NCBI GenBank assembly: GCA_001805765.1 | Contig: MHGW01000006.1 | Span: 1-6,002, forward strand | Direction: 5' to 3' | Source: Omnitrophica WOR_2 bacterium RIFCSPLOWO2_01_FULL_41_12 | Lineage (GTDB): Bacteria; Omnitrophota; Gorgyraeia; Gygaellales; Profunditerraquicolaceae | DNA length: 6,002 bases | Part shown: positions 1 to 6,002 of the stretch, piece by piece | Position numbering within the stretch: position 1 is the stretch's first letter | How the letters are laid out: each line of letters starts with the position of its first letter | Made by a program: the position numbers and the translations under genes | The notes under the pieces: model-generated | What the model saw: the letters and a program-made list of their open reading frames with translations, nothing else | Told to the model about the DNA's origin: nothing | Databases searched by the model: none

Positions 1-9
1 TTTATTTAT

Positions 10-38
10 AGGGACAGTCCCCTTCGGGGACAGTCCCT
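10..38. repeat. REP-like palindromic repeat, copy 1 (29 nt)
   Basis: Two 13-nt arms, AGGGACAGTCCCC and GGGGACAGTCCCT, flank a TTC loop. They fold into a 13-bp hairpin with one central A-A mismatch (positions 16 and 32), and T9-A39 can extend it by one pair. Each arm is also a near-palindrome in itself (GGGAC-A-GTCCC). A second copy lies at 4322-4351 in the opposite orientation, which shows this is a dispersed element and not a one-off hairpin. It sits 15 bp before the start codon of the short gene at 54. There is no T-run after it, so it is not a canonical terminator. Such elements are often moved by REP-associated (Y1-type) transposases, but none is visible in this window. Confidence 0.85.
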
Positions 39-41
39 AAC

Positions 42-46
42 AAGGA
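42..46 (+). promoter_or_regulatory. Ribosome binding site (AAGGA) for the gene at 54
   Basis: AAGGA lies 7 nt before the ATG at 54, an ideal spacing. It begins 3 nt after the end of the palindromic repeat, so the repeat hairpin would lie directly beside the ribosome landing site if it is transcribed. Confidence 0.65.
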
Positions 47-53
47 ACTTAAA

Positions 54-395
54 ATGAGAGACCTACTCTTTAAAAATCTAACTTCGCAAGATAGAAAGAG
101 AAAGATCATCGCCAGCTCTGAGATTGTAGACAGGCAGGGCGTGCGTAGCATTGTGAGGAGGCATTTTATCTGCACCGTAAGGGAAATTCACCACAATCAG
201 ATGCAAAAACCCCAGCCTTACCTATATGTTTTAAAAGAGCACAATACCAAGGAACAGCAGGAAAAATTTTTCTGCCGGATTAAAGGAAGTATATATGCTG
301 TCAGCAACGGCAGGCTGTTTCTGATTCATTTTATGCATTCCTTAAAGATAAGCCTGAAAGCCATTTCTCAGGATTTAATACAGTACAGCGAATAA
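54..395 (+). CDS. Small basic protein of unknown function (113 aa)
   Basis: I do not recognise this family. The ATG is supported by AAGGA at 42-46, and the frame is open to a TAA at 393-395. The N-terminal third is strongly charged (residues 12-17 DRKRKI, 28-37 including RSIVRRH) and predicts as helical. The rest alternates hydrophobic stretches, such as PYLYVL at 55-60 and GRLFLIHFMH at 86-95, with polar turns, suggesting a small alpha/beta fold. There are two cysteines (40 and 74) but no CxxC motif, no signal peptide and no membrane segment, so it is probably cytoplasmic. The cluster of Arg and Lys would allow nucleic-acid binding, but this is only a guess. A consensus promoter begins 4 nt after its stop, so the following gene is probably controlled separately. 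Any promoter for this gene lies before the window or within its first bases, where I see none. It is likely a real gene because of its ribosome binding site and normal-looking protein composition. Confidence 0.7.
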   Translation: MRDLLFKNLTSQDRKRKIIASSEIVDRQGVRSIVRRHFICTVREIHHNQMQKPQPYLYVLKEHNTKEQQEKFFCRIKGSIYAVSNGRLFLIHFMHSLKISLKAISQDLIQYSE

Positions 396-399
396 TACC

Positions 400-428
400 T
401 TGACAAAAACTAGGTAATCAGTTATAAT
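400..428 (+). promoter_or_regulatory. Consensus sigma-70-type promoter
   Basis: TTGACA at 400-405 and TATAAT at 423-428 both match the consensus perfectly, with the optimal 17-bp spacer. Transcription should start near 434-436. It lies entirely in the gap after the short gene and points toward the 904-residue gene, but an intrinsic terminator at 506-540 intervenes. The immediate product is therefore a leader or small RNA of about 105 nt, with the downstream gene expressed by readthrough. Confidence 0.85.
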
Positions 429-452
429 ACACATAATTGAAATCTAGTTTTT
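405..452. promoter_or_regulatory. 9-bp inverted repeat flanking the -10 box (possible operator)
   Basis: AAAAACTAG at 405-413 is perfectly complementary to CTAGTTTTT at 444-452. One arm lies in the promoter spacer and the other just downstream of the predicted start, with arm centres 39 bp apart (nearly four helical turns). This could be a repressor site spanning the promoter. AT-rich arms also arise by chance, so support is modest. Only the second arm would be transcribed, so it is not an RNA hairpin from this promoter. Confidence 0.3.
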
Positions 453-540
453 CCCATATGGAGGTGTGGGAAGGCACTGGATGAAAGACATAAAAAAGAA
501 TTAATCCGGATTGACAAAAAAGGGTCAATCCGGTTTTTTT
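435..540 (+). ncRNA. Candidate structured leader / small RNA ending in an intrinsic terminator
   Basis: This is the RNA expected between the consensus promoter and the terminator; the start is approximate. It contains a strong hairpin at 451-472, with a 9-bp stem (TTCCCATAT with GTGTGGGAA, two G-U pairs) and a GGAG loop that two further U-G pairs (449-450 with 473-474) could extend. A purine-rich linker at 475-505 follows, then the terminator. The stretch CTGGAT at 477-482 can pair with ATCCGG at 504-509, which would break the base of the terminator stem and so could act as an antiterminator. I do not recognise it as a known riboswitch class. It may be an attenuating leader of the 904-residue gene or an independent small RNA. 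Both readings rest on inference from promoter, folds and position. Confidence 0.55.
506..540 (+). terminator. Intrinsic (rho-independent) terminator
   Basis: CCGGATTGAC at 506-515 pairs perfectly with GTCAATCCGG at 524-533, a 10-bp stem with an 8-nt loop (AAAAAAGG) followed by seven T residues at 534-540. It ends 2 nt before the ATG at 543, so it can hardly be there just to end the short gene upstream without also affecting the next one. Unless another promoter overlaps it, expression of the barrel gene needs readthrough. Confidence 0.9.
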
Positions 541-542
541 AT

Positions 543-3257
543 ATGTTAAAAAATATTGTTTGCACAATTTGTATCGGGATTTTTGTCTTCTTGCCATTAT
601 TTGCCTATCCTGTTTTTGCCAAGGCGCAGGTAGCAGAATACCTCTGCGAGTTAGGTGCAACCTTTTATAAAGTAGGCAGGTATGAAGAAGCCCTTTTAGA
701 ATTTAAAAAAGTATTAATGTTAGAGCCTAACCATAAACTAGCGCAGGAATATGTAAATAAAATTTTCCAAGCAGAAAATCCGGCTCAGGCAGGTTTCAAA
801 GAAGAATCCCTGGAAAGGCCCGCTAGGGATACGGTGATAGAGCAAGCTTTGGGCAGCCTCGCTAAAAAAGAATTGACTAAGACAGGAGTGAAACAGAAGG
901 CAGAAAAAGTTAGCTATAAAGCAGGCTGGGTTAAGAGCAGCGGAGAAACCCAGATGAGCCTGGGGGTAAGCCCTAAGGATGCGATTTGGAAACAGGCAAA
1001 CGCAGATTTGAATGAAAGAAACTGGCGCATGCTTTCAGATGCCGCTTTTAACCAGCGCGAGAATACTTTTGACGCCAGGGTTTATGATCGCTTAAGAGTA
1101 AACCTGGATACTAATAATAAAGAAGGGTTTGGTTTTCACAGCAATATTACTGTGGACCCCTGGAGTTTTACCGGAAAAAGCCAAAAGATTACGGTTTGTG
1201 GCGGGACAAATAATGATTGCGCAGAGGTAGAATTAAAGTATTGGTCAAATACAGGCTACACTATCAATGAAACTGTTTATACCTTAGAAGACGGCGCCTC
1301 CATTTCCTTTCCTGAAATAAAAGTAGAGGATTGGAAGACAGGTTCCACCCCAATTACTACTACCTGGGGCGCGGTGCTTAATCTACCGGCACTAAATATT
1401 AAAAGGGAATTTCAGCCTTTACGCGAACTGTGGTTTGATTATGTAGAGCCGGATAATTGGGGTTTAAGATTTTTTCCTTTGGCCTATCAGGACCAGGCTC
1501 TTACCTCGGATGATCCTTTAATGCTTTCTAATAATCATACCTGGTGGGAAGAGAGCCCGTGGCTAGACCGTTGGTTGCCGGGAAGGACGAATTCCGGGGC
1601 AAGCCCGGTAGATTTTACTAAAGGCGAGTGGGATGATTCCTTGTCATTTTTTACCCGCGATAGCGACGGCACGCGGCTGACGGCATTAAGGGGCTTATCT
1701 TTCGATTTCACTAGAGACAATAAATTATCGTTAGAGAGTACCTTTGCCAGCCCAAAGGGCCTCTGGCAGGATTATGACAGTTTCGACAATCTTATAAATA
1801 GCAGCAGATTTAAATATTATCTTTTAGATAACCTTACCTTAGGTTCTATCTATACCTACCGTTTGGGTTTTAATGAGGAAAATAAAAGAGATATTTATAA
1901 CCATACCGGTGGCGTGGATTTCGGATATGAACCTATGCAGGGATTAAAATTGGCCTTAGAAGTGGCGGCCTCAGAGTTAAAACAAGACCTGACTTCTTCT
2001 ACTTACGCAAGCAAATCCAGAGGCAATGCCTATTTCTTTTCTTTGACCGGCACCTTCCCTAAGAAAAGCATAATGGATTTAAAATACGGCTATGCTGAGA
2101 TTAAACCTAAAAAGTCAGATAATGCATTTCTTAAATATCGCCTGCTTCTGGCGCATATGGATGAAGGTTTCAGCACTCCTTTATCCAATTACCGGGAAAC
2201 CCGGGATGATAATTTCTGGTCCAGGCACATTCATTTTCGTCAGCCATTTAAGTATTATTATTCCGGTTTATACTTTCCCAAATTAAGATGGGATGATATC
2301 GAGCCTTATAGCATTGGTAATGGTATTGATGTAGGAAGGGATGTGATTGGTTTCCGCCTGGAAAATGCGCTCTGGGAACAAAGGTTAGAAAATATTTTTG
2401 ATGTGAGAAATGTGCACAACGTCAATGGTAAATTTATGGAGAATGTCAGCCGGGGCGAATCCACTTATAAAGTCAATGATAATTTAACCACAAAATTATT
2501 AGGCATCTACCATAAATTGCCTAAGACAAAAGGAGGGACTGACCCCTTTATTTTTGATCCAGATACCGGCATATATATGGACAATACTGATATTGCTGAC
2601 GGCAAAGACCCCACCTTAAAAACCGGCTCTCTTGGCTTAGAATATGCCTTTACTGATTGGCTGGCTTTATCAGGTATCTGGGAACGTACCAATGATTATA
2701 CGCTTGCCTACGACAATTATCCGCGCGATAATTTAAATAGCACCAGTTTTTCTACTTATGGTGAATACGGGAATACTTATCGCACAGAAGACCCTTACCT
2801 TTACTCGCAGTCTTTATTTCCTCTACCGCCTTATCCATTTTATAATATTTTCAAATCCGGGCTGAAGTTTAATCCTTTGGAAAATTTGCAGATATATTTA
2901 GATTATGCCAGGAATGAGTTTAAAAGCGCCGGACAAGTTGACGATAACATAAATCACGTGGGAATTGAGATGGATTATTCGCCTTCTAAGAAATTTGACC
3001 TTTATCTGAGATATACGTATGCCCGCTGGAATGATTTGACTTTAATGCGCCAGGGCTATAGTAAATATTATCTGGGCCGCCACAATTTCTTTGGCGAATT
3101 CAGGTATGCGCCCAGTCAAGACGATGAGTTTATCTTTCAATACGGAGAATCCGGGCGTTCCCCCATCACCATCAATACTTTTGATCCTTTTGGTGGCAGC
3201 ATCATGACTTTAGATACCCGCCATATAGTCCGCATCTATTACCGGCGTAAATTCTAA
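543..3257 (+). CDS. Secreted TPR protein with large outer-membrane beta-barrel (904 aa)
   Basis: Residues 1-27 form a signal peptide: a short basic start, a hydrophobic core around 5-20, and a cut probably after the Ala in PVFAKA. Residues about 31-64 form one TPR unit (LG at 37-38, F41-Y42, G45-Y47, EEAL 48-51, F54, P62) with a capping helix to about 74. Residues about 75-160 are a charged linker. From about 170 to the end, alternating aromatic and polar strands joined by Asp/Asn/Gly-rich turns are typical of an outer-membrane barrel, and the last strand ends in RIYYRRKF with the C-terminal Phe used for barrel assembly. Two Cys (219, 226) could form a loop disulfide. An Asp-rich loop at 672-689 resembles calcium-binding loops. 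The TPR may contact periplasmic partners. The start is set by the signal peptide, since the next Met is residue 59. There is no Shine-Dalgarno sequence: the ATG follows the terminator's T-run. I cannot name the family or its substrate; porin, exporter or assembly factor are all possible. Confidence 0.85.
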   Translation: MLKNIVCTICIGIFVFLPLFAYPVFAKAQVAEYLCELGATFYKVGRYEEALLEFKKVLMLEPNHKLAQEYVNKIFQAENPAQAGFKEESLERPARDTVIEQALGSLAKKELTKTGVKQKAEKVSYKAGWVKSSGETQMSLGVSPKDAIWKQANADLNERNWRMLSDAAFNQRENTFDARVYDRLRVNLDTNNKEGFGFHSNITVDPWSFTGKSQKITVCGGTNNDCAEVELKYWSNTGYTINETVYTLEDGASISFPEIKVEDWKTGSTPITTTWGAVLNLPALNIKREFQPLRELWFDYVEPDNWGLRFFPLAYQDQALTSDDPLMLSNNHTWWEESPWLDRWLPGRTNSGASPVDFTKGEWDDSLSFFTRDSDGTRLTALRGLSFDFTRDNKLSLESTFASPKGLWQDYDSFDNLINSSRFKYYLLDNLTLGSIYTYRLGFNEENKRDIYNHTGGVDFGYEPMQGLKLALEVAASELKQDLTSSTYASKSRGNAYFFSLTGTFPKKSIMDLKYGYAEIKPKKSDNAFLKYRLLLAHMDEGFSTPLSNYRETRDDNFWSRHIHFRQPFKYYYSGLYFPKLRWDDIEPYSIGNGIDVGRDVIGFRLENALWEQRLENIFDVRNVHNVNGKFMENVSRGESTYKVNDNLTTKLLGIYHKLPKTKGGTDPFIFDPDTGIYMDNTDIADGKDPTLKTGSLGLEYAFTDWLALSGIWERTNDYTLAYDNYPRDNLNSTSFSTYGEYGNTYRTEDPYLYSQSLFPLPPYPFYNIFKSGLKFNPLENLQIYLDYARNEFKSAGQVDDNINHVGIEMDYSPSKKFDLYLRYTYARWNDLTLMRQGYSKYYLGRHNFFGEFRYAPSQDDEFIFQYGESGRSPITINTFDPFGGSIMTLDTRHIVRIYYRRKF

Positions 3258-3280
3258 TTTAGTAGATTTCTAGGGTGAAC

Positions 3281-6002
3281 TTATTCTAACCAAATGTCAA
3301 TCTTATTAATTTGGCAGGAACGGATTTGTGCGGCAAAAGGAGCAGGGATAGTATCGGAAAGGATTTCTGCTGGACGGCCATCTTTATCCATAAAAATTAT
3401 TCTTTTTATTTTTACAGGATTTTTTCCAAAAGTATCTTTTCTCTTCGGATTATGATAAACCACTTGAATTGCGCTTAAAAACCTAAAACTATAAGTAGAA
3501 TTTTTTTTGTGAAAAAGCCAGCCTTGAAGTATAGGTTTAAATTGCAGATCCAGTTCTTCTTTACTATTTAATATAAAAGGCCTTTGGCCTATATTCATGA
3601 TCAGCCAGATATTTAGGAATTCTGCGGTTGAGCCGGAAAGGCGCGCCACAAAGCCGTTTCCGTGCAGTTTTTTATCCGCAAAGGCGCTGCTGACTATAAA
3701 GGAAGAGTTCTCCAAGATGCTGCGGCCATATCTTTGCGCTTTCTGAAAAGGAATAAGCGCATTTTTAAAATCAACGTAGAATTCTTCGTAAAGCCCTTTC
3801 CTTAAAAGTTCCAGCAGATATTTATATTCCATATGCAGCCAGATGGATTCGTTTTCTAACCAACCCGGGCTGAATACCCGGCACCTGCCAATTTCTTCTG
3901 GCATTTCTGATAAAGGAGCAGTGACTTTATACATCTTTAATTCTTTGTCAAAAAGCTGGCTTGATTTTGTGTCTTTATACAATTGTTTCGCCGCACTCAA
4001 GCCTTCAGATAACCTCAGGGCATGGACTTGCCCTTCTAAAAAAAGCGGCAGTTTTTTCTGAAAGAACCGGGTGGGTTTGACAAAAGGGGTTTTTAAGGGT
4101 GCGTAATCCCGCACTTCATTTATAAAATAGGAAGAATAAATATTTTTTTTGTTGTCTTTTGCCTTTTGGATACCTGAATCTATTTTCTTTAAGGCATTAT
4201 TTAAGATAGCCTTTAGTGTATCCGAGTCCAATTCCCATTCTTTGCCGCTAAAGCCCAATCTTGTTTTCTGCCGGTATTCTTCTTTTAAGGAATAACTTTT
4301 ATCCCAATATTGGAAATCTAAAGGGACTGTCCCCGAAAGGGGACTGTCCCTAAGCAGTTTATCCAGTTTAATTAAAAAATCGCATATTTCTTCAGTCACA
4401 CTCATTTTTTCTATTTTAGTTTTTTCTAAGGTATCGCTTATGAAGTTAACCAGTCTTTTTAATTCAAATGTCTCGCATATAGATGAGCCTAATAGACTGG
4501 GTAGGCCATTTAGCGCGTCAAACCAATTTGGTTTATCTGCTTCCATCTCAACACCTACACCGAAAGGATCCAGGGACGCCAGTTTATTCGCTAAAAGGCA
4601 CAATAATTTATTCATTAATGTGGTTTGATAGATTTCACCCTTTCCATATTCAGCCCTGACTGTATGGGCTTGGGTTTTTCTTTTTCTGATCATTTCTCTT
4701 TTAGCGTTATCAGGAATAACCGAATGTAATTGCCGAATTTTTCCGTCTTTAAGCAGGTATTTTTCCTGGCGGGCTTTTACGGTTTCTGTATTATCGTAAA
4801 AAGTAAACACTCTTTTCTCAAAAACTATTTCTTTTAACTTTTCCGGATAAATCCCCAAATAACTTTCCAATAAATCCAGATTATAGGTCCAGTGGTCTGT
4901 CCAGAATCCTTCGCCGTGTTCTGCGTCCTGTAATTTTTGCGAGTGGGAAATTAATATATTCAGGAAGTCATCGTAAGAACATCTTAATTTGATCTTGTTT
5001 TCTTCCAGGAAAAGTATTGCTTCTCCCGGGGTGAACGGTTTGTTCAGGTAAGCGATAATTCTTTGGACAAAGACCTCGTCCATCAAGCCCTTAAGTTTCA
5101 ATCTTAGCCCCGCTTCATCCCTGAGTGTAAAGCTGGTACCCTTGATTACTAACGGATTAAAGCCGTCTGCCTGCAGGAGATTAAAGAAATCAATCACGTT
5201 TTCATCTTTTATTTGGGGATGAAACCAGACGTCGTTCCTGCGATTCTGGTTCATATCGCGGTAGTTTCCATTACCCTGCGAAAAATATGTGGGTTGGAGT
5301 TGAAATTTATTGTAATCTCTTTCTAAATCGCCGTGTTTTCTGGAGTAGAGATAGAATACGGATTGGGTCGGTCTAGAGCCAAAAGTAATCGGATAACCCC
5401 CTCTTAAAATATTATCTATATAGGTTTGTTTGGCGTAGAGGTCTAATCGTCTATCTGCGCTATCGGTATATATATCCGATCCCAACCCCTCGATAATTTT
5501 TTTATTTTCCTCGCCTTTTTTAATGAAGTAGTCCGCAGAAATAATTCTGGGAAGAGTGGAATTTAATATTTCGCGTGAGTGCATAAAACCAGACAGGCAA
5601 TAAAATGTTTTTTCCTCATTAGGCCGTAATTCCAGATTTAGGGGTAAAAAGGCGCAAGGAGTCTTGTTTTTGGTTATTTTTTCTGCCGGGGCCGGGGCAA
5701 TGAAATTTTTTAGAGATAAGAATTGACGCGGGCAGCAAAAATCAGTCATTTGGCCAAAAATGATCTCCGGATTTACAATGGGCCTGATAACCTGCGGTTT
5801 TCCTTTAGTGTAATGAAAGCCCAGATAAAAATTTCCTTCTTTTATATGGATAACCTCTGGCCGGTCCGTGGGGTCAACGTCTAATTTATAAAACGGAACG
5901 CCTTTTTCCAGATTCTCCACATTCATCCAGGCCTCAATAGTGCGGCCCAGTTTTTTTAAAAATAGGTTACTTGTGCCATAAGGCACAACTTGCGGTAGGC
6001 CA
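3281..6002 (-). CDS. Cellobiose-phosphorylase-like (GH94-type) enzyme, 5' end outside window
   Basis: The frame is open to the window edge. The first possible in-frame start seen, a GTG at 5984-5986, is probably internal, because upstream codons read GLPQV without a stop. About 906 residues are visible; numbering here starts at that GTG. Residues about 25-150 look like the N-terminal beta-sandwich and about 175-800 like the (alpha/alpha)6 barrel. SQGNGNYRDMNQNRR at 236-250 resembles the family's sugar-binding G-F/Y-R-D-Q-x-Q motif. NWFDALNG at 487-494 sits where GH94 enzymes have DWND-G-x-N with the acid Asp (D490 here). GWLENES-x-x-x-H (His718) and LSGST (783-787) match the ENGGQYTH and YTGSAGW phosphate-site motifs in degraded form. 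The C-terminal part (about 808-901) is a beta domain with VVYHNPKRK. These enzymes cleave beta-linked glucose disaccharides or oligosaccharides with phosphate in the cytoplasm, but the altered motifs leave substrate and activity open. No signal peptide can be judged. It converges on the barrel gene with a 23-bp gap. An in-frame palindromic repeat encodes residues 546-555. Confidence 0.65.
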   Translation of the reverse strand, partial: GLPQVVPYGTSNLFLKKLGRTIEAWMNVENLEKGVPFYKLDVDPTDRPEVIHIKEGNFYLGFHYTKGKPQVIRPIVNPEIIFGQMTDFCCPRQFLSLKNFIAPAPAEKITKNKTPCAFLPLNLELRPNEEKTFYCLSGFMHSREILNSTLPRIISADYFIKKGEENKKIIEGLGSDIYTDSADRRLDLYAKQTYIDNILRGGYPITFGSRPTQSVFYLYSRKHGDLERDYNKFQLQPTYFSQGNGNYRDMNQNRRNDVWFHPQIKDENVIDFFNLLQADGFNPLVIKGTSFTLRDEAGLRLKLKGLMDEVFVQRIIAYLNKPFTPGEAILFLEENKIKLRCSYDDFLNILISHSQKLQDAEHGEGFWTDHWTYNLDLLESYLGIYPEKLKEIVFEKRVFTFYDNTETVKARQEKYLLKDGKIRQLHSVIPDNAKREMIRKRKTQAHTVRAEYGKGEIYQTTLMNKLLCLLANKLASLDPFGVGVEMEADKPNWFDALNGLPSLLGSSICETFELKRLVNFISDTLEKTKIEKMSVTEEICDFLIKLDKLLRDSPLSGTVPLDFQYWDKSYSLKEEYRQKTRLGFSGKEWELDSDTLKAILNNALKKIDSGIQKAKDNKKNIYSSYFINEVRDYAPLKTPFVKPTRFFQKKLPLFLEGQVHALRLSEGLSAAKQLYKDTKSSQLFDKELKMYKVTAPLSEMPEEIGRCRVFSPGWLENESIWLHMEYKYLLELLRKGLYEEFYVDFKNALIPFQKAQRYGRSILENSSFIVSSAFADKKLHGNGFVARLSGSTAEFLNIWLIMNIGQRPFILNSKEELDLQFKPILQGWLFHKKNSTYSFRFLSAIQVVYHNPKRKDTFGKNPVKIKRIIFMDKDGRPAEILSDTIPAPFAAQIRSCQINKIDIWLE
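4322..4351 (-). repeat. REP-like palindromic repeat, copy 2, in frame inside the enzyme gene
   Basis: Read on the minus strand, this has the same two arms as the copy at 10-38 (AGGGACAGTCCCC and GGGGACAGTCCCT), but its loop is TTTC and not TTC, giving 30 nt against 29. It folds into a 13-bp hairpin with one central mismatch. It coincides exactly with ten codons and encodes RDSPLSGTVP (residues 546-555), between two helical charged segments of the barrel region. Its length, a multiple of three, and its register keep the gene open. It is best read as a repeat that inserted into a tolerant loop and was kept. Confidence 0.85.

Noticed and set aside
464..490. Resemblance of GTGTGGGAAGGCACTGGATGA to the 3' half of a cobalamin riboswitch
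   Set aside because: The conserved 5' half and the B12-box elements (such as GCCACTG) are missing, and the predicted transcript is too short. Only the GGGAAGG stretch matches, so it is likely coincidence.
511..545. Second TTGACA (511-516) as a -35 box for a leaderless barrel transcript
   Set aside because: It is part of the terminator stem, and at 17 bp downstream there is only a T-run; the nearest TATA-like bases are 21 or more bp away.
418..660. Open frame of 80 codons on the minus strand
   Set aside because: It overlaps the promoter, terminator and signal-peptide region of the plus-strand gene, has no ribosome binding site, and its product has no recognisable features.
1535..1720. Minus-strand and other-frame open stretches inside the barrel gene (1535-1720, 2092-2286, 2507-2692)
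   Set aside because: They are short shadows within a clearly coding frame, without start signals or recognisable products.
3274..3291. Possible hairpin GGTGAA / TTC-TA-ACC between the convergent genes
   Set aside because: Only six pairs with a 2-nt bulge and no following T-run on either strand, so it is not a credible terminator.
3501..3508. Runs of eight A on the coding strand of the enzyme gene (3501-3508 and 4143-4150) as frameshift sites
   Set aside because: The reading frame continues with family-like sequence on both sides, so no programmed shift is needed; AT-rich Lys/Asn codons explain the runs.
3843..4628. Plus-strand open stretches inside the enzyme gene (3843-4061, 4440-4628)
   Set aside because: They are shadows of the minus-strand coding frame, without ribosome binding sites.

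Overview
The window holds two long genes in convergent orientation, one short gene of unknown function, and a compact regulatory region. The organism looks like an AT-rich Gram-negative bacterium. One long gene encodes a secreted protein that reads as an outer-membrane beta-barrel: it has an N-terminal signal peptide, many alternating aromatic/polar strands and a C-terminal Phe. The overall style (a TPR fused to a large barrel, a large phosphorylase-like enzyme, GGGACAGTCCCC palindromic repeats) would fit an uncultivated lineage such as Omnitrophota. That placement is an impression, not a result.

Layout: (i) 10-38, a palindromic REP-like repeat. (ii) 54-395 (+), a 113-residue basic protein of unrecognised family with a good ribosome binding site. 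(iii) 396-542, a 147-bp regulatory gap. It contains a consensus sigma-70-type promoter (TTGACA, 17 bp, TATAAT), a strong hairpin and a textbook intrinsic terminator whose T-run ends 2 nt before the next ATG. (iv) 543-3257 (+), a 904-residue protein with signal peptide, one TPR unit and a long beta-barrel. (v) 3258-3280, a short convergent gap with no convincing terminator. (vi) 3281-6002 (-), a large enzyme resembling the cellobiose phosphorylase / GH94 superfamily, whose 5' end lies beyond the window. It carries a second copy of the REP-like repeat, exactly 30 nt long and in codon register.

The two long genes converge, so they are not one operon. A carbohydrate-active enzyme next to an outer-membrane barrel could suggest glycan handling, but nothing in the sequence proves a link. 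The most notable points are the promoter-hairpin-terminator cassette set directly against the barrel gene's start codon (candidate attenuator, riboswitch or small RNA) and the in-frame repeat inside the enzyme.
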